A stretch of 64,000 bases of DNA from Frederiksenia canicola (GCF_011455495.1 NZ_CP015029.1:558001-622000); one strand, 5' to 3'. Positions 18,319-30,214 are shown, numbered from the stretch's first letter. Made by a program: numbers and translations. The notes: generated from the letters alone by a model not told the origin.

Positions 18319-18327
18319 AGTTTCTCC

Positions 18328-18819
18328 TTAACTAAATGCGTTAAATTGTGCCACTTGCTCTGGGAAAAGTTGGCGTTGTTCATCACGACCGAGATAGACT
18401 TTGAAAATCGTTTGTCCGCTGTGAGCAATAAACGCAATGTTGTAGCTCTCTTTACCGCGGAATGGCAGGCTGACAAAGGCGATTTTGGCGATGTTATCCA
18501 GTTTCAAATGCCCGTGGATCGCTCCTTCATCCCCTTTCATATTCAAATTGTAATAACCCCGTCCGATCATCCCACTTGGGAAGTTATCTTTAATCTCAAA
18601 AATGCTGCCTTCTTTTTCGATGATAGTGGTGAAAATGCCCCACTTACTAATAACGGTCAAAATTTCTTCCGCACGGCTGCCCGCGAACACCCGCACAAAC
18701 TCCGTAGGCAGAGCACATAATACCTCGCCTTCAGGGCATTGTAATTTTTCGGCAATTTCAAGGGTGATGATATTCGGATTTTCTGCCAATAATTTGGCCA
18801 CTTGTTGGTGAAGGGGCAT
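18328..18819 (-). CDS. hutX: HutX/HuvX family haem carrier
   Basis: Cytosolic haem-binding partner that passes haem to HutZ in Vibrio. 163 aa; N-terminal winged-helix-like part (QVAKLLAENPNIITLEIAEKLQCPEGEV), then the haem-utilisation domain with VISKWGIFTTIIEKEGSIFEIK, NLNMKGDEGAIHGHLKLDNI, and FVSLPFRGKESYNIAFI. No TonB-dependent receptor or haem ABC importer is adjacent. The upstream promoter carries a palindrome over its -10 box, compatible with iron control. Confidence 0.85.
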   Translation of the reverse strand: MPLHQQVAKLLAENPNIITLEIAEKLQCPEGEVLCALPTEFVRVFAGSRAEEILTVISKWGIFTTIIEKEGSIFEIKDNFPSGMIGRGYYNLNMKGDEGAIHGHLKLDNIAKIAFVSLPFRGKESYNIAFIAHSGQTIFKVYLGRDEQRQLFPEQVAQFNAFS

Positions 18820-18839
18820 TGTCTATTCCTGTGCTATTG

Positions 18840-18880
18840 ATAATTGCTCTCAATTATAAAAGGTTTCTCTTTGATTGCAA
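18840..18880 (-). promoter_or_regulatory. hutXZ promoter with overlapping palindrome (candidate Fur operator)
   Basis: On the minus strand TTGCAA (18880-18875), 16-bp spacer and TATAAT (18858-18853) precede hutX. ATAATTG-CTCT-CAATTAT (18840-18857) is a perfect inverted repeat covering the -10 box. Fur is an obvious candidate from the haem context, but the half-site spacing does not match the 19-bp Fur consensus exactly. Confidence 0.5.
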
Positions 18881-18900
18881 AGCAGCACAGACGATTTCTC

Positions 18901-18974
18901 ACAAGCGGTCAGATGCTCGGGATTTTTTGCAAGTGGGCAAATTTGCAAAATTTCGGTAGAATCTTACCGCTTGT
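18901..18974. repeat. Paired uptake signals, 74 bp
   Basis: ACAAGCGGTC (18901) and TACCGCTTGT (ending 18974) face each other; each has its own TTTGCAAA-type box with GC at positions 29-30 from the core. It fills most of the gap between hutX and miaA. Confidence 0.8.
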
Positions 18975-18992
18975 TATTTGTTAGAGATTGAA

Positions 18993-19934
18993 ATGCAAAA
19001 AACCACTGCGATTTTTTTGATGGGCCCAACGGCATCGGGCAAAACGGATTTGGCGATAAAACTACGGCAAACCTTGCCAGTGGAGGTGATTAGTGTCGAT
19101 TCTGCTTTGATTTATAAGGGAATGGATATTGGTACCGCAAAACCGAGTGCTGCCGAGCAAGCCCTTGCTCCGCACCGTTTGATTGATATTTTGGACCCAG
19201 CAGAAAGTTATTCGGTCGCCAATTTTCGTGAAGATGCGTTGCGGGAGATGGCAGACATCACCGCTCAAGGTAAAATTCCGCTGTTAGTGGGCGGAACAAT
19301 GCTCTATTACAAAAGTTTGTTGGATGGGCTTTCACCGTTACCGGCTGCAGTACCCGAAATTCGAGCGGAGATTGAAGCCAAAGCAACCCAATTTGGCTGG
19401 GCGACGTTGCATCAAGAACTCACCCAAATCGACCCCATTTCTGCGGCTCGAATCAACCCAAACGACAGCCAGCGGATCAACCGAGCGTTAGAAGTGTTTT
19501 ACATTTCGGGCAAAACGATGACGGAACTCACCGAGAAGCAAGGCGAAGGCATTCCTTACGACATCGTGCAATTCGCCATCGCCCCGCAAGATCGGGCTGT
19601 GCTGCACCAGCGAATCGAACAGCGTTTTGAAAAAATGATTGCCCTTGGCTTTGAGCAGGAAGTTAAGCGGTTGTTTGAACGGGGAGATTTGCATCGTGAA
19701 TTACCGTCTATTCGCTGCGTAGGTTATCGGCAAATGTGGGAGTATTTGGCGGGAGAAATCAGTTTAGATGAAGCGATCTACAAAGGGATCTGTGCCACCC
19801 GCCAACTTGCCAAACGCCAGATCACTTGGCTACGTGGTTGGAGCAGTGAGATCGAATGGCTTGATAGCTTAGCTCCTGACGCAGCTTATCACAAAATGAT
19901 CGAAAAATTGGCACAAAAACACAACAATCTCTAG
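18993..19934 (+). CDS. miaA: tRNA dimethylallyltransferase
   Basis: Adds the isopentenyl group to A37 of tRNAs reading UNN codons. 313 aa; P-loop [28 protein letters not shown] (substrate Asp and Ser), [16 protein letters not shown], and the C-terminal [14 protein letters not shown] plus [17 protein letters not shown] 18993 chosen over an in-frame TTG five codons earlier. It heads miaA-hfq-hflX as in E. coli. Confidence 0.96.
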   Translation: MQKTTAIFLMGPTASGKTDLAIKLRQTLPVEVISVDSALIYKGMDIGTAKPSAAEQALAPHRLIDILDPAESYSVANFREDALREMADITAQGKIPLLVGGTMLYYKSLLDGLSPLPAAVPEIRAEIEAKATQFGWATLHQELTQIDPISAARINPNDSQRINRALEVFYISGKTMTELTEKQGEGIPYDIVQFAIAPQDRAVLHQRIEQRFEKMIALGFEQEVKRLFERGDLHRELPSIRCVGYRQMWEYLAGEISLDEAIYKGICATRQLAKRQITWLRGWSSEIEWLDSLAPDAAYHKMIEKLAQKHNNL

Positions 19935-20000
19935 CATTCTGTGATAATATCGCCAAGCCTTTGGCAAACTGAAAATATAACTACTAAAAGGGACAACAAA

Positions 20001-20279
20001 ATGGCAAAAGGTCAATCTTTACAAGACCCATACTTAAATGCGTTACGTCGTGAACGTATTCCCGTTTCAATCTATTTAGTAAACGGCATTAAACTGCAAG
20101 GACAAATTGAGTCGTTCGACCAATTCGTGATTTTATTGAAAAACACCGTGAGCCAAATGGTTTACAAGCATGCGATTTCAACCATCGTACCGGCACGTGC
20201 CATTTCTCACAACAATAACAACCACGCAAATCAGGCAGCAGCTGCTCCTGCAACCGACGTGGCGGAAAAAGCGGAATAA
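20001..20279 (+). CDS. hfq: RNA chaperone Hfq
   Basis: Hexameric Sm-like chaperone pairing sRNAs with mRNAs. 92 aa; Sm1 [34 protein letters not shown] and Sm2 [13 protein letters not shown] complete, with Gln8, Tyr25-type (YLVNG) and Lys31 distal/lateral residues; short C-tail rich in Asn, Ala and His ([14 protein letters not shown]). AAAGGGACAACAAA gives a strong RBS. Own terminator downstream. Confidence 0.98.
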   Translation: MAKGQSLQDPYLNALRRERIPVSIYLVNGIKLQGQIESFDQFVILLKNTVSQMVYKHAISTIVPARAISHNNNNHANQAAAAPATDVAEKAE

Positions 20280-20306
20280 TCCTATTTATACCCCAGAAAG
20301 TTTAGC

Positions 20307-20343
20307 ACCAAACGCATCTTCGGCTGCGTTTGGTTTTGCTTTG
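20307..20343 (+). terminator. hfq terminator
   Basis: ACCAAACGCA (20307-20316), 8-base loop TCTTCGGC, TGCGTTTGGT (20325-20334), then TTTGCTTTG. A 10-bp perfect stem 28 bases after the hfq stop. The U-tract is interrupted, so read-through into hflX is likely. Confidence 0.8.
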
Positions 20344-21666
20344 CAAAAAAATGCCGAAAACTCACCGCTTGTTGCAGCAGAAGCTCTCCCCGAACGAGCA
20401 ATTTTGGTGCATCTCTATCTTTCCCAGGTCAAAGACACTGAGAATCTACTTGAATTTCAAACCCTTGCAGAATCTGCTGGCGTAGAAATAGCCGCCGTGC
20501 TGACCACCAGTCGTTCATCGCCGCATATCAAATACTATGTTGGGCAAGGCAAAGCCCAAGAAATTGCCGATGCAGTCAAACAATTCGATGCTGATGTGGT
20601 ATTGGTCAATCACCAACTCAGCCCCGCTCAAACTCGCAATTTACAGTCGTTATGTGACTGCCGAGTGGTCGATCGGACTGGCTTGATTTTGGATATTTTC
20701 GCTCAGCGAGCGAGATCCCACGAAGGCAAATTACAGGTGGAACTGGCACAGCTTCGCCATTTATCGACCCGCTTGGTTCGCCGTTTGGGCAATCAAGATC
20801 AGCAAAAAGGTGGTGCAGTAGGCTTGCGTGGGCCGGGTGAAACCCAGCTAGAAACCGATCGCCGTTTAATCAAAGTTCGTATTCAGCAGCTGCAAAATCG
20901 GTTGGAAAAGGTCAGCAAACAACGCAATCAGAACCGAAAAACGCGCCAAAAAGCCGATATTCCGACAGTTTCGCTGGTGGGTTACACCAATGCAGGCAAA
21001 TCGACCCTATTTAATGCGATCACCAATGCAGGGGTATATGCCGCCGACCAGCTGTTTGCAACGCTTGACCCGACTTTACGTCGCATTGATGTGCAAGATG
21101 TTGGCACCACCATTTTGGCGGACACGGTTGGTTTTATCCGCTTTCTACCACACGATTTGGTTTCTGCTTTCAAATCCACCTTGCAAGAAACCACCGAGGC
21201 TACCTTGCTACTGCATGTGATCGATGCTGCAGACGATCGCAAGAACGAAAATATTGATGCAGTCAATCAAGTGCTGGATGAAATCGGGGCGTTGGACATT
21301 CCAACCCTATTGGTCTTCAACAAAGCGGATAAATTAGAGGGCATCGAACCGCATATTGAATACAATGATGAGAGCAAACCCGTGGCGGTTTATCTCTCTG
21401 CTCAACGTCAGCAGGGCATCGACTTGCTGTTCACCGCAATGCAAGCTTGCCTGAAAAATGAACTGGTGAGCGAAACGGTACTGCTACCCATCACTGCCGG
21501 GCAACTCTACACCCAATTCCGCCAACACAACTGTATCAAAAGTGAAGCTTTCAACGACTTCGGCGACCGCTTGCTAACGATTGAAGTTGATAAAGTACAA
21601 TGGCACAAATGGCTTAAACAATTCCCCGAGCTTGCAGAGTATGTTGAGTTTGCTGAATGGGCATAG
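20341..21666 (+). CDS. hflX: Ribosome-associated GTPase HflX
   Basis: GTPase that splits stalled or heat-damaged ribosomes. 441 aa if started at TTG 20341; the frame is open far into hfq but no ATG lies near the expected start, and GTG 20407 would cut into the conserved ILVHLYLSQ strand. N-terminal HflX domain ([47 protein letters not shown]), glycine-rich [20 protein letters not shown], then the G domain: GYTNAGKST (G1), DTVGF (G3), NKADK (G4). The proposed start coincides with the tail of the hfq terminator. Start uncertain; identity firm. Confidence 0.93.
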   Translation: MQKNAENSPLVAAEALPERAILVHLYLSQVKDTENLLEFQTLAESAGVEIAAVLTTSRSSPHIKYYVGQGKAQEIADAVKQFDADVVLVNHQLSPAQTRNLQSLCDCRVVDRTGLILDIFAQRARSHEGKLQVELAQLRHLSTRLVRRLGNQDQQKGGAVGLRGPGETQLETDRRLIKVRIQQLQNRLEKVSKQRNQNRKTRQKADIPTVSLVGYTNAGKSTLFNAITNAGVYAADQLFATLDPTLRRIDVQDVGTTILADTVGFIRFLPHDLVSAFKSTLQETTEATLLLHVIDAADDRKNENIDAVNQVLDEIGALDIPTLLVFNKADKLEGIEPHIEYNDESKPVAVYLSAQRQQGIDLLFTAMQACLKNELVSETVLLPITAGQLYTQFRQHNCIKSEAFNDFGDRLLTIEVDKVQWHKWLKQFPELAEYVEFAEWA

Positions 21667-21780
21667 CGTGAAATTTGCAAAATTCGGCAAGAAAGTGACC
21701 GCTTGTCATGATGATTATTTAATTTGAGTAAATTCTCTTTTTATTTATTTGCTATTTATTTACTCGTTATTTATGAATAA

Positions 21781-22410
<630 letters not shown>

Positions 22411-22440
22411 TATCAGCCCATCACACAGAAAGATAAGAAA

Positions 22441-22469
22441 ACAAGGGACTTAGTGTCCCTTGTTTTTTT
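22441..22469 (+). terminator. azoR terminator
   Basis: ACAAGGGAC (22441-22449), 5-base loop, GTCCCTTGT (22455-22463), followed by seven T. Strong canonical terminator; its T-tract also provides the likely -35 box of rpsP. Confidence 0.92.
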
Positions 22470-22487
22470 GCAAAAAATCAGTATAAT
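22460..22487 (+). promoter_or_regulatory. rpsP operon promoter
   Basis: TTGTTT (22460-22465), 16-bp spacer, TATAAT (22482-22487), then CCGACCGCTTGT, an uptake signal over the start point. The -35 box is embedded in the azoR terminator arm and T-tract. Confidence 0.6.
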
Positions 22488-22530
22488 CCGACCGCTTGTT
22501 TTCTCTCTTTTTTGAGTAAACAAATGTCGT

Positions 22531-22560
22531 ACCCTCACCTCGAACGAGGGTTTTCTTTTT
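22531..22560 (+). promoter_or_regulatory. Leader hairpin upstream of rpsP
   Basis: ACCCTC (22531-22536) pairs with GAGGGT (22546-22551), or CCTCG with CGAGG inside it, followed by TTTCTTTTT. This terminator-like hairpin in the 5' leader may attenuate the rpsP-rimM-trmD-rplS operon. Mechanism inferred only. Confidence 0.5.
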
Positions 22561-22583
22561 ACTATCATTATTTAAGGAACGTT

Positions 22584-22832
22584 ATGGTAACCATTCGTTT
22601 AACTCGTGGCGGAGCTAAAAAACGCCCATTCTATCAAATCGTGGTAGCGGATAGCCGTTCACCGCGTGACGGTCGTTTCATCGAGCGTATCGGTTTCTTC
22701 AACCCAATCGCAGCGGGCAACGCTGAGCGTTTACGCTTAGACGTGGCTAAAGTTGATGAGTGGCTAGCTAAAGGTGCATCACTTTCTGATCGTGTTGCCG
22801 TTTTAGTGAAAGAAGCTCGTAAAGCAGCTTAA
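22584..22832 (+). CDS. rpsP: 30S ribosomal protein S16
   Basis: 82 aa, standard length. Begins [20 protein letters not shown] and binds 16S rRNA early in 30S assembly. Start ATG 22584 with AAGGAACGTT upstream; a longer frame through the leader is not protein-like. First gene of the operon with rimM, trmD and rplS. Confidence 0.98.
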   Translation: MVTIRLTRGGAKKRPFYQIVVADSRSPRDGRFIERIGFFNPIAAGNAERLRLDVAKVDEWLAKGASLSDRVAVLVKEARKAA

Positions 22833-22854
22833 TTTTATTTTGATGTAGGTGAAT

Positions 22855-23382
22855 ATGAGCGAACAAAAAATTGAAGTTGTCGGAAAATTAGGTTCAACCT
22901 ATGGTATCCGTGGCTGGTTGCGTCTTTATTCATCCACAGAACAAGCAGAAAGCATTTTCAACTATCAGCCATGGTTCTTAAAAGTGAAAGGACAATGGCA
23001 ACAAGTTGAACTCGAAAGCTGGCGTTATCACAACAACGATTTGATTGTGAAATTAACTGGCACAGACGACCGTGAAGCGGCACAGCTTTTAACCAACGCT
23101 GAAATTGGCGTGGATTTGGCCGTGTTTCCTGAATTGGAAGAAGGCGACTACTATTGGCACGATTTAATCGGCTGCCAAGTAGTGAACCTAGAAGGCTATG
23201 CAATGGGTGTCGTCACTGAGTTAATGGAAACAGGTTCAAACGATGTGTTAGTGGTGAGAGCTAACAGCAAAGATGCTTTCGGTAAACAAGAGCGGTTAGT
23301 TCCGTTCTTATATGAACAAGTAGTTAAAAGAGTAGATCTCACCACCAAAACTATTACGGTGGAGTGGGACGCTGGTTTCTAA
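22855..23382 (+). CDS. rimM: Ribosome maturation factor RimM
   Basis: Assists maturation of the 30S head near S19. 175 aa; N-terminal RimM domain ([21 protein letters not shown]) and C-terminal PRC barrel ([45 protein letters not shown]). ATG 22855 preferred to GTG two codons earlier. Confidence 0.97.
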   Translation: MSEQKIEVVGKLGSTYGIRGWLRLYSSTEQAESIFNYQPWFLKVKGQWQQVELESWRYHNNDLIVKLTGTDDREAAQLLTNAEIGVDLAVFPELEEGDYYWHDLIGCQVVNLEGYAMGVVTELMETGSNDVLVVRANSKDAFGKQERLVPFLYEQVVKRVDLTTKTITVEWDAGF

Positions 23383-23424
23383 CCTCAGGTATGCAGTTAG
23401 CTTTTAAGTCGTAGCAGGTCGGAA

Positions 23425-24174
23425 ATGTGGATTGGAATTATCTCGCTATTCCCCGAAATGTTTAAAGCAATCACTGAATATGGGGTAACTGGTAGAGCTG
23501 TAAAACACAATTTATTGCAAGTGGAATGTTGGAATCCGCGTGATTTCACTTTCGATAAACATAAAACCGTGGACGAACGCCCTTACGGTGGCGGGCCAGG
23601 AATGTTGATGATGGTGCAGCCGTTGCGAGATGCAATTCGTGCCGCAAAACAGACCGCTTGTGCAGATGGTAGTCAGGTAAAAGTAATTTACCTGTCACCG
23701 CAAGGACGTAAGCTCGATCAAACAGGCGTACAAGAGCTGGCTGAAAATCAAAAATTGATTTTAGTCTGTGGACGTTACGAAGGGATCGACGAACGATTGA
23801 TTCAAACTGAAATTGATGAGGAATGGTCAATCGGGGATTATGTGCTTACAGGGGGAGAATTGCCTGCAATGACGCTAATTGATGCCGTTGCTCGCTTTGT
23901 CCCAGGTGTGCTTGGCAAACAGGCTTCTGCTTTGGAAGATTCTTTTGCCGAAGGGTTATTAGATTGCCCGCACTACACCCGCCCTGAAGTGTTAGACGGG
24001 ATGCCAGTGCCTGATGTGCTGATGTCGGGACACCACGAACAAATTCGCAAATGGCGATTAGAGCAATCGTTAAAACGAACGTGGGAACGACGCCCTGAGC
24101 TATTGGATAGCCTAGCTCTGACTGACGAACAACGGGTGTTGTTGAAAAAAATCAAACAACACAAAATCAGTTAA
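23425..24174 (+). CDS. trmD: tRNA (guanine(37)-N1)-methyltransferase
   Basis: Methylates G37 of tRNAs to prevent +1 frameshifting. 249 aa SPOUT enzyme with trefoil-knot motifs [27 protein letters not shown] and [16 protein letters not shown]; catalytic Asp in the [17 protein letters not shown] segment. AGGTCGGAA precedes ATG 23425. Essential gene, third in the rpsP operon. Confidence 0.98.
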   Translation: MWIGIISLFPEMFKAITEYGVTGRAVKHNLLQVECWNPRDFTFDKHKTVDERPYGGGPGMLMMVQPLRDAIRAAKQTACADGSQVKVIYLSPQGRKLDQTGVQELAENQKLILVCGRYEGIDERLIQTEIDEEWSIGDYVLTGGELPAMTLIDAVARFVPGVLGKQASALEDSFAEGLLDCPHYTRPEVLDGMPVPDVLMSGHHEQIRKWRLEQSLKRTWERRPELLDSLALTDEQRVLLKKIKQHKIS

Positions 24175-24199
24175 TTCTAGGATTTAGAAGGTTTACAAA

Positions 24200-24550
24200 A
24201 TGAGTAACATCATCAAACAAATCGAACAAGAACAGTTAAAACAAAACGTACCAGGCTTCCGTCCAGGTGACACATTAGAAGTTAAGGTATGGGTAGTAGA
24301 AGGTAGTAAAAGACGTTTGCAAGCGTTCGAAGGCGTGGTTATTGCAATTCGTAACCGTGGCTTGCACTCAGCATTTACCTTACGTAAAGTATCAAATGGC
24401 GTAGGCGTTGAGCGTGTATTCCAAACTCACTCACCAGTAGTAGAAAGCATCTCGGTGAAACGTAAAGGTGCGGTTCGCAAAGCGAAACTTTATTACTTAC
24501 GCGAGCGTTCAGGCAAATCTGCGCGTATCAAAGAGCGTTTGGGTGCATAA
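24200..24550 (+). CDS. rplS: 50S ribosomal protein L19
   Basis: 116 aa, at the 30S-50S interface. Contains [20 protein letters not shown] and the conserved end [17 protein letters not shown]. Last gene of the operon; a strong terminator follows. Confidence 0.98.
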   Translation: MSNIIKQIEQEQLKQNVPGFRPGDTLEVKVWVVEGSKRRLQAFEGVVIAIRNRGLHSAFTLRKVSNGVGVERVFQTHSPVVESISVKRKGAVRKAKLYYLRERSGKSARIKERLGA

Positions 24551-24573
24551 TCGTAAGTTTGCATTAAACAATA

Positions 24574-24606
24574 AAGCCTTGGAGGAAACTCCAAGGCTTC
24601 TTTTTT
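24574..24606. terminator. Terminator shared by rplS and convergent sxy
   Basis: AAGCCTTGGAG, loop GAAA, CTCCAAGGCTT, then CTTTTTT. An 11-bp stem with tetraloop for the plus strand; the T-run overlaps the end of the sxy frame on the other strand. Confidence 0.92.
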
Positions 24607-25243
24607 AGTTTTTAAACCGTTTCCGTAAGCCCGCCGCATAAAGTGCATTGTCAGCATCAGAAAGTAATTGCGATTTTGTTTTGTCTGTGATGGTATAAAT
24701 AAATTGATGGGTGATAGCGCCATGTAGTTTTAACAACGTATTTTCACTTGCATCCATTCCCATCTTCACTAACTCAACAAAAGCATTAATTTCACCTTTC
24801 TCAATTAATTGCTCAATCGAGTAAATATTAATTTTGTTCAAGTATTTTTCTAAGCGGAAGGTCATATTCGGAAGACTTCTTAGCTGATGCTTTTTTGTAT
24901 AGTACAAGTTACGCTTATTTAGTCTTACTTCAGCAAGGCTATTTGTAAACCAGATAGAATATTGTGTGAGATTGCTGAGAATTGGGGATGGAAGTAAAAA
25001 ATATTTTTCTGAATGGGTGATGTTGCTATCTGAAAGGCTTTCTAGATTATGAGTATTGATAGCAGTATCGATATCCAGATCTGAAAATCTCAGATAAAAT
25101 TTACCATCTTTATACAGACCTATCATAAGATTATCTTTGAAAATGCCATTATAGGCATAAAAATAATTTTTTACTTTTGTATTGCCAATAACAGAAAAGA
25201 GTAGTTCTCTAAGGTGTTGTGTTGTTAAATGAGTTTCGGTCAT
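24605..25243 (-). CDS. sxy: Competence regulator Sxy/TfoX
   Basis: Coactivator that works with CRP at CRP-S promoters to switch on DNA uptake genes. 212 aa: TfoX N-terminal domain (KNYFYAYNGIFKDNLMIGLYKDGKFYLRF at about 26-54) and TfoX C-terminal domain (LPNMTFRLEKYLNKINIYSIEQLIEKGEINAFVELVKMG at about 129-168, then LLKLHGAITHQFI). Strong RBS GGAGGAAACCCAT before ATG 25243. Intact, so the regulatory side of competence is present in this genome even though comM is broken. Confidence 0.92.
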   Translation of the reverse strand: MTETHLTTQHLRELLFSVIGNTKVKNYFYAYNGIFKDNLMIGLYKDGKFYLRFSDLDIDTAINTHNLESLSDSNITHSEKYFLLPSPILSNLTQYSIWFTNSLAEVRLNKRNLYYTKKHQLRSLPNMTFRLEKYLNKINIYSIEQLIEKGEINAFVELVKMGMDASENTLLKLHGAITHQFIYTITDKTKSQLLSDADNALYAAGLRKRFKN

Positions 25244-25482
25244 TATGGGTTTCCTCCGGTGTGCTATTAGAAGACTTATAATTAGATGAGCATTAAGCTC
25301 GTAAAGATGATTACTTAGTTAAATCGACTTTGCAATCGTTTAAATGTAATTTTTTTGTGATATTTGTCGAAAAAATGGAAGAAATTTGTTTGTTTGAGCG
25401 AATTTTGATCAATTTTGGTGTTTTAGTGATTTACTCACTGTAGAGGTTAAGAGCGCAATTTGGATTGTTTTGCAGATAGATG
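25244..25482. promoter_or_regulatory. AT-rich control region upstream of sxy, candidate CRP site
   Basis: About 240 non-coding bases between the sxy start and the S10 promoter. TTTTGTGATATTTGTCGAAAA (around 25353-25373) has a perfect TGTGA half and a poor right half (TCGAA), a plausible CRP site for sxy as known in H. influenzae. GAGC-TTAAT-GCTC (25289-25301) could form a small hairpin in the sxy leader. Nothing else recognisable. Confidence 0.35.
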
Positions 25483-25511
25483 TTGATTTTGTCGGTAAGA
25501 ATGTGTATAAT
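25483..25511 (+). promoter_or_regulatory. S10 operon promoter
   Basis: TTGATT (25483-25488), 17-bp spacer, TATAAT (25506-25511). The start near 25518 would give a leader of about 190 bases before rpsJ. Confidence 0.75.
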
Positions 25512-25517
25512 CGCAAA

Positions 25518-26017
<500 letters not shown>

Positions 26018-26033
26018 TTAAGAGGTTATTACA

Positions 26034-26660
26034 ATGATTGGTTTAGTCGGTCGTAAAGTTGGTATGACCCGTATCTTCACTGAAGATGGCGTGTCAGTCC
26101 CAGTTACCGTAATCGAAATCGAAGCCAACCGTGTGACTCAAGTTAAAACTCTTGAAAACGATGGCTATACTGCAGTTCAAGTTACTACTGGCTCTAAAAA
26201 AGCAAGTCGTGTAACTAAGCCTGAAGCAGGTCATTTCGTTAAAGCAGGTGTTGAAGCTGGTCGCGGTTTATGGGAATTTCGTACTGAAGGTGAAGAATTC
26301 ACTTTAGGTCAAGAAATTAATGTTGACATCTTCACTGATGTTAAAAAAGTTGATGTTACTGGTACTTCTAAAGGTAAAGGTTTCCAAGGTGGTGTTAAAC
26401 GCTGGAATTTCCGTACTCAAGATGCTACTCACGGTAACTCTTTATCACATCGTGTACTTGGTTCTATTGGTCAAAACCAAACACCAGGTCGTGTGTTTAA
26501 AGGTAAAAAAATGGCCGGACACTTAGGTGCTGAGCGTGTAACTGTTCAATCACTTGAAGTTGTTCGTGTAGATGCTGAACGTAAATTATTATTAGTTAAG
26601 GGTTCTGTACCTGGTGCAACTAATAGTGATGTTATCGTAAAACCAGCAGTTAAAGCATAA
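26034..26660 (+). CDS. rplC: 50S ribosomal protein L3
   Basis: 208 aa. Begins [15 protein letters not shown]; a finger loop reaches the peptidyl-transferase centre. The segment [20 protein letters not shown] holds the glutamine methylated by PrmB in E. coli. Confidence 0.99.
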   Translation: MIGLVGRKVGMTRIFTEDGVSVPVTVIEIEANRVTQVKTLENDGYTAVQVTTGSKKASRVTKPEAGHFVKAGVEAGRGLWEFRTEGEEFTLGQEINVDIFTDVKKVDVTGTSKGKGFQGGVKRWNFRTQDATHGNSLSHRVLGSIGQNQTPGRVFKGKKMAGHLGAERVTVQSLEVVRVDAERKLLLVKGSVPGATNSDVIVKPAVKA

Positions 26661-26675
26661 GTCTAGGAGATAGAG

Positions 26676-27278
26676 ATGGAATTACAAGTTGTAGGTGCTA
26701 ACGCACTAGCTGTTTCTGAAACTACCTTCGGACGTGAGTTTAACGAAGCGTTGATCCACCAAGTAGTTGTTGCTTATGCAGCAGGGGCTCGTCAAGGATC
26801 TCGTGCACAAAAAACTCGTGCAGAAGTGTCTGGTTCAGGTAAAAAACCTTGGCGTCAAAAAGGTACTGGCCGTGCTCGTTCAGGTGATATTAAGTCACCA
26901 ATCTGGCGTTCAGGTGGTGTAACTTTTGCAGCAAAACCACAAGATCACAGCCAGAAAGTGAACAAGAAAATGTACCGTGGTGCAATTAAGAGCATTCTTT
27001 CTGAGCTTGTTCGTCAAGATCGTTTAGTTGTTGTTGATAAATTCGAAATCGATGCACCAAAAACGAAAGTTTTAGTACAAAAATTAAAAGATATGGCATT
27101 AACTGATGCTCTTATCATCACTGCAAGCTTAGATGAAAACCTATTCTTAGCAGCACGTAACCTTTACAAAGTAGATGTCCGTGATGTTCAAGGTATCGAT
27201 CCAGTAAGTTTAATCGCTTTTGATAAAGTGGTTATGACTGTTGATGCAGTGAAACAAATTGAGGAGATGTTAGCATGA
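26676..27278 (+). CDS. rplD: 50S ribosomal protein L4
   Basis: 200 aa. Lines the exit tunnel with its loop ([29 protein letters not shown]) and is the probable autogenous repressor acting on the S10 leader. It ends in an ATGA overlap with rplW. Confidence 0.99.
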   Translation: MELQVVGANALAVSETTFGREFNEALIHQVVVAYAAGARQGSRAQKTRAEVSGSGKKPWRQKGTGRARSGDIKSPIWRSGGVTFAAKPQDHSQKVNKKMYRGAIKSILSELVRQDRLVVVDKFEIDAPKTKVLVQKLKDMALTDALIITASLDENLFLAARNLYKVDVRDVQGIDPVSLIAFDKVVMTVDAVKQIEEMLA

Positions 27279-27580
27279 TTCAACAAGAACGTTTGCTAAA
27301 AGTGCTTAAGGCACCTCATATCTCTGAGAAAGCAACAAATAACGCAGAAAAAGGTAACACAATCGTTTTCAAAGTCGCTTTGGATTCAAACAAAGCAGAA
27401 ATTGCTAAAGCGGTTGAGCAACTTTTCGAAGTGAAAGTAGATTCTGTTCGTACTGTGGTTGTTAAAGGTAAAACTAAACGTCACGGTGCTAAATCAGGTC
27501 GTCGTAGCGACTGGAAAAAAGCTTACGTTACTCTTCAAGAAGGTCAATCACTTGACTTCGTTGAAGGTGCGGCAGAGTAA
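27275..27580 (+). CDS. rplW: 50S ribosomal protein L23
   Basis: 101 aa. Sits at the exit tunnel and provides the docking site for trigger factor and SRP. Contains [14 protein letters not shown] and [21 protein letters not shown]. Four-base overlap with rplD implies translational coupling. Confidence 0.99.
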   Translation: MIQQERLLKVLKAPHISEKATNNAEKGNTIVFKVALDSNKAEIAKAVEQLFEVKVDSVRTVVVKGKTKRHGAKSGRRSDWKKAYVTLQEGQSLDFVEGAAE

Positions 27581-27599
27581 TTTGGAGGAATAGAAAACT

Positions 27600-28421
27600 A
27601 TGGCTATCGTTAAATGTAAGCCGACCTCCGCTGGTCGTCGTCACGTAGTTAAAATTGTTAACGCAGAATTACATAAGGGTAAACCTTATGCTCCGTTATT
27701 AGACTCTAAGTCTAAAACTGGTGGTCGTAACAATTTAGGTCGTATTACCACTCGCCACATCGGTGGTGGTCACAAACAACACTACCGTCTAATTGACTTC
27801 AAACGTAACAAATTAGACATCCCAGCTGTTGTTGAGCGTTTAGAGTACGATCCAAACCGTTCTGCGAACATTGCATTAGTACTTTATAAAGATGGTGAAC
27901 GTCGCTACATCTTGGCACCAAAAGGTTTATCTGTTGGTGATCAAATCCAAGCGGGTGCTTCATCTCCAATTAAAGTGGGTAATTCATTACCAATGCGTAA
28001 TATCCCAGTAGGTTCTACCATTCACAACGTTGAATTAAAACCGGGTAAGGGTGGTCAAATCGCTCGATCTGCTGGTGCATATGTACAAATTATTGCCCGC
28101 GAAGGTAACTATGTAACTTTGCGTCTTCGTTCAGGCGAAATGCGTAAAGTATTAGCTGAGTGTTCTGCAACCATCGGTGAAGTAGGTAACTCAGAGCATA
28201 TGCTTCGTGTTCTTGGTAAAGCAGGTGCAAACCGTTGGAGAGGTATCCGTCCAACTGTTCGTGGTACTGCAATGAACCCAGTTGACCACCCACACGGTGG
28301 TGGTGAAGGCCGAAACTTCGGTAAACACCCAGTTACTCCTTGGGGCGTTCAAACCAAAGGTAAGAAAACTCGTCACAACAAACGTACTGATAAATTCATC
28401 GTACGTCGTCGTGGCAAATAA
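27600..28421 (+). CDS. rplB: 50S ribosomal protein L2
   Basis: 273 aa. Universal protein bridging the subunits near the peptidyl-transferase centre. The conserved C-terminal [17 protein letters not shown], with the functionally important histidine, is intact. Confidence 0.99.
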   Translation: MAIVKCKPTSAGRRHVVKIVNAELHKGKPYAPLLDSKSKTGGRNNLGRITTRHIGGGHKQHYRLIDFKRNKLDIPAVVERLEYDPNRSANIALVLYKDGERRYILAPKGLSVGDQIQAGASSPIKVGNSLPMRNIPVGSTIHNVELKPGKGGQIARSAGAYVQIIAREGNYVTLRLRSGEMRKVLAECSATIGEVGNSEHMLRVLGKAGANRWRGIRPTVRGTAMNPVDHPHGGGEGRNFGKHPVTPWGVQTKGKKTRHNKRTDKFIVRRRGK

Positions 28422-28448
28422 TTTTATTCACTAATATAGAGGTAAGCC

Positions 28449-28724
28449 ATGCCACGTTCTCTCAAGAAAGGTCCTTTCCTTGACCTACACTTGTTGAAGA
28501 AGGTAGAGAAGGCGGTGGAAAGCGGGGATAAAAAACCAATCAAAACTTGGTCCCGTCGTTCAATGATCATTCCATCAATGATCGGATTGACCATCGCAGT
28601 CCATAATGGTCGTCAGCATGTTCCAGTTTATGTTTCTGATGAAATGATCGGTCATAAATTAGGTGAATTTGCACCGACTCGTACATACCGCGGTCACGCC
28701 GCAGATAAGAAAGCTAAAAGATAA
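28449..28724 (+). CDS. rpsS: 30S ribosomal protein S19
   Basis: 91 aa. Head protein contacting S13 and the A-site tRNA region. Contains [15 protein letters not shown] and the family signature [23 protein letters not shown]. 27 bases after rplB. Confidence 0.99.
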   Translation: MPRSLKKGPFLDLHLLKKVEKAVESGDKKPIKTWSRRSMIIPSMIGLTIAVHNGRQHVPVYVSDEMIGHKLGEFAPTRTYRGHAADKKAKR

Positions 28725-28731
28725 GAGGTAA

Positions 28732-29067
<336 letters not shown>

Positions 29068-29085
29068 TCAGTAGGAGAATAACAA

Positions 29086-29790
29086 ATGGGTCAAAAAGTA
29101 CATCCACATGGTATTCGCCTTGGCATTGTTAAGCCTTGGAGCTCTACTTGGTTCGCGAATACAAAAGATTTCGCTGACAACTTAGACGGCGATTTCAAAG
29201 TACGTCAATTTTTAAACAAAGAGTTAGCGAACGCTTCAGTTTCACGTATCACTATTGAGCGTCCAGCAAAAAGCATTCGTGTAACTATTCACACAGCTCG
29301 TCCAGGTATCGTTATCGGTAAAAAAGGCGAAGATGTTGAAAAATTAAGAAACGCCGTTTCTAAAATTGCTGGCGTACCAGCACAAATCAACATTGCTGAA
29401 GTGAAAAAACCAGAGCTTGATGCAAAATTAGTTGCTGACAGCATCGCATCTCAACTTGAGCGTCGTGTGATGTTCCGTCGTGCGATGAAAAAAGCAGTAC
29501 AAAACGCAATGCGTTTAGGTGCTAAAGGTATCAAAGTTGAAGTTAGCGGTCGTTTAGGTGGTGCAGAAATCGCACGTTCAGAATGGTATCGTGAAGGTCG
29601 TGTACCTCTACATACACTTCGTGCGGACATCGATTATAACACTGCAGAAGCTCACACAACATACGGTGTAATCGGTATTAAAGTGTGGATCTTCAAAGGT
29701 GAAATTCTTGGTGGTATGGCTGCAGTGATTGAATCTGAGAAAGAACCAGCGGCACAGCCTAAAAAGCCTGCACGCAAAGGTCGTAAATAA
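29086..29790 (+). CDS. rpsC: 30S ribosomal protein S3
   Basis: 234 aa. Part of the mRNA-entry helicase; the KH domain includes [15 protein letters not shown], and the C-terminal domain carries [17 protein letters not shown] followed by a basic Lys/Ala/Pro tail. Confidence 0.99.
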   Translation: MGQKVHPHGIRLGIVKPWSSTWFANTKDFADNLDGDFKVRQFLNKELANASVSRITIERPAKSIRVTIHTARPGIVIGKKGEDVEKLRNAVSKIAGVPAQINIAEVKKPELDAKLVADSIASQLERRVMFRRAMKKAVQNAMRLGAKGIKVEVSGRLGGAEIARSEWYREGRVPLHTLRADIDYNTAEAHTTYGVIGIKVWIFKGEILGGMAAVIESEKEPAAQPKKPARKGRK

Positions 29791-29803
29791 GGAGAATCAC
29801 TGA

Positions 29804-30213
<410 letters not shown>

Positions 30214-30214
<1 letters not shown>

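Noticed and set aside
25425-25439. AGTGA-TTTAC-TCACT palindrome upstream of the S10 promoter as a CRP site
   Set aside because: The spacer between GTGA and TCAC is 5, whereas CRP needs 6; kept only as a possible chance palindrome.
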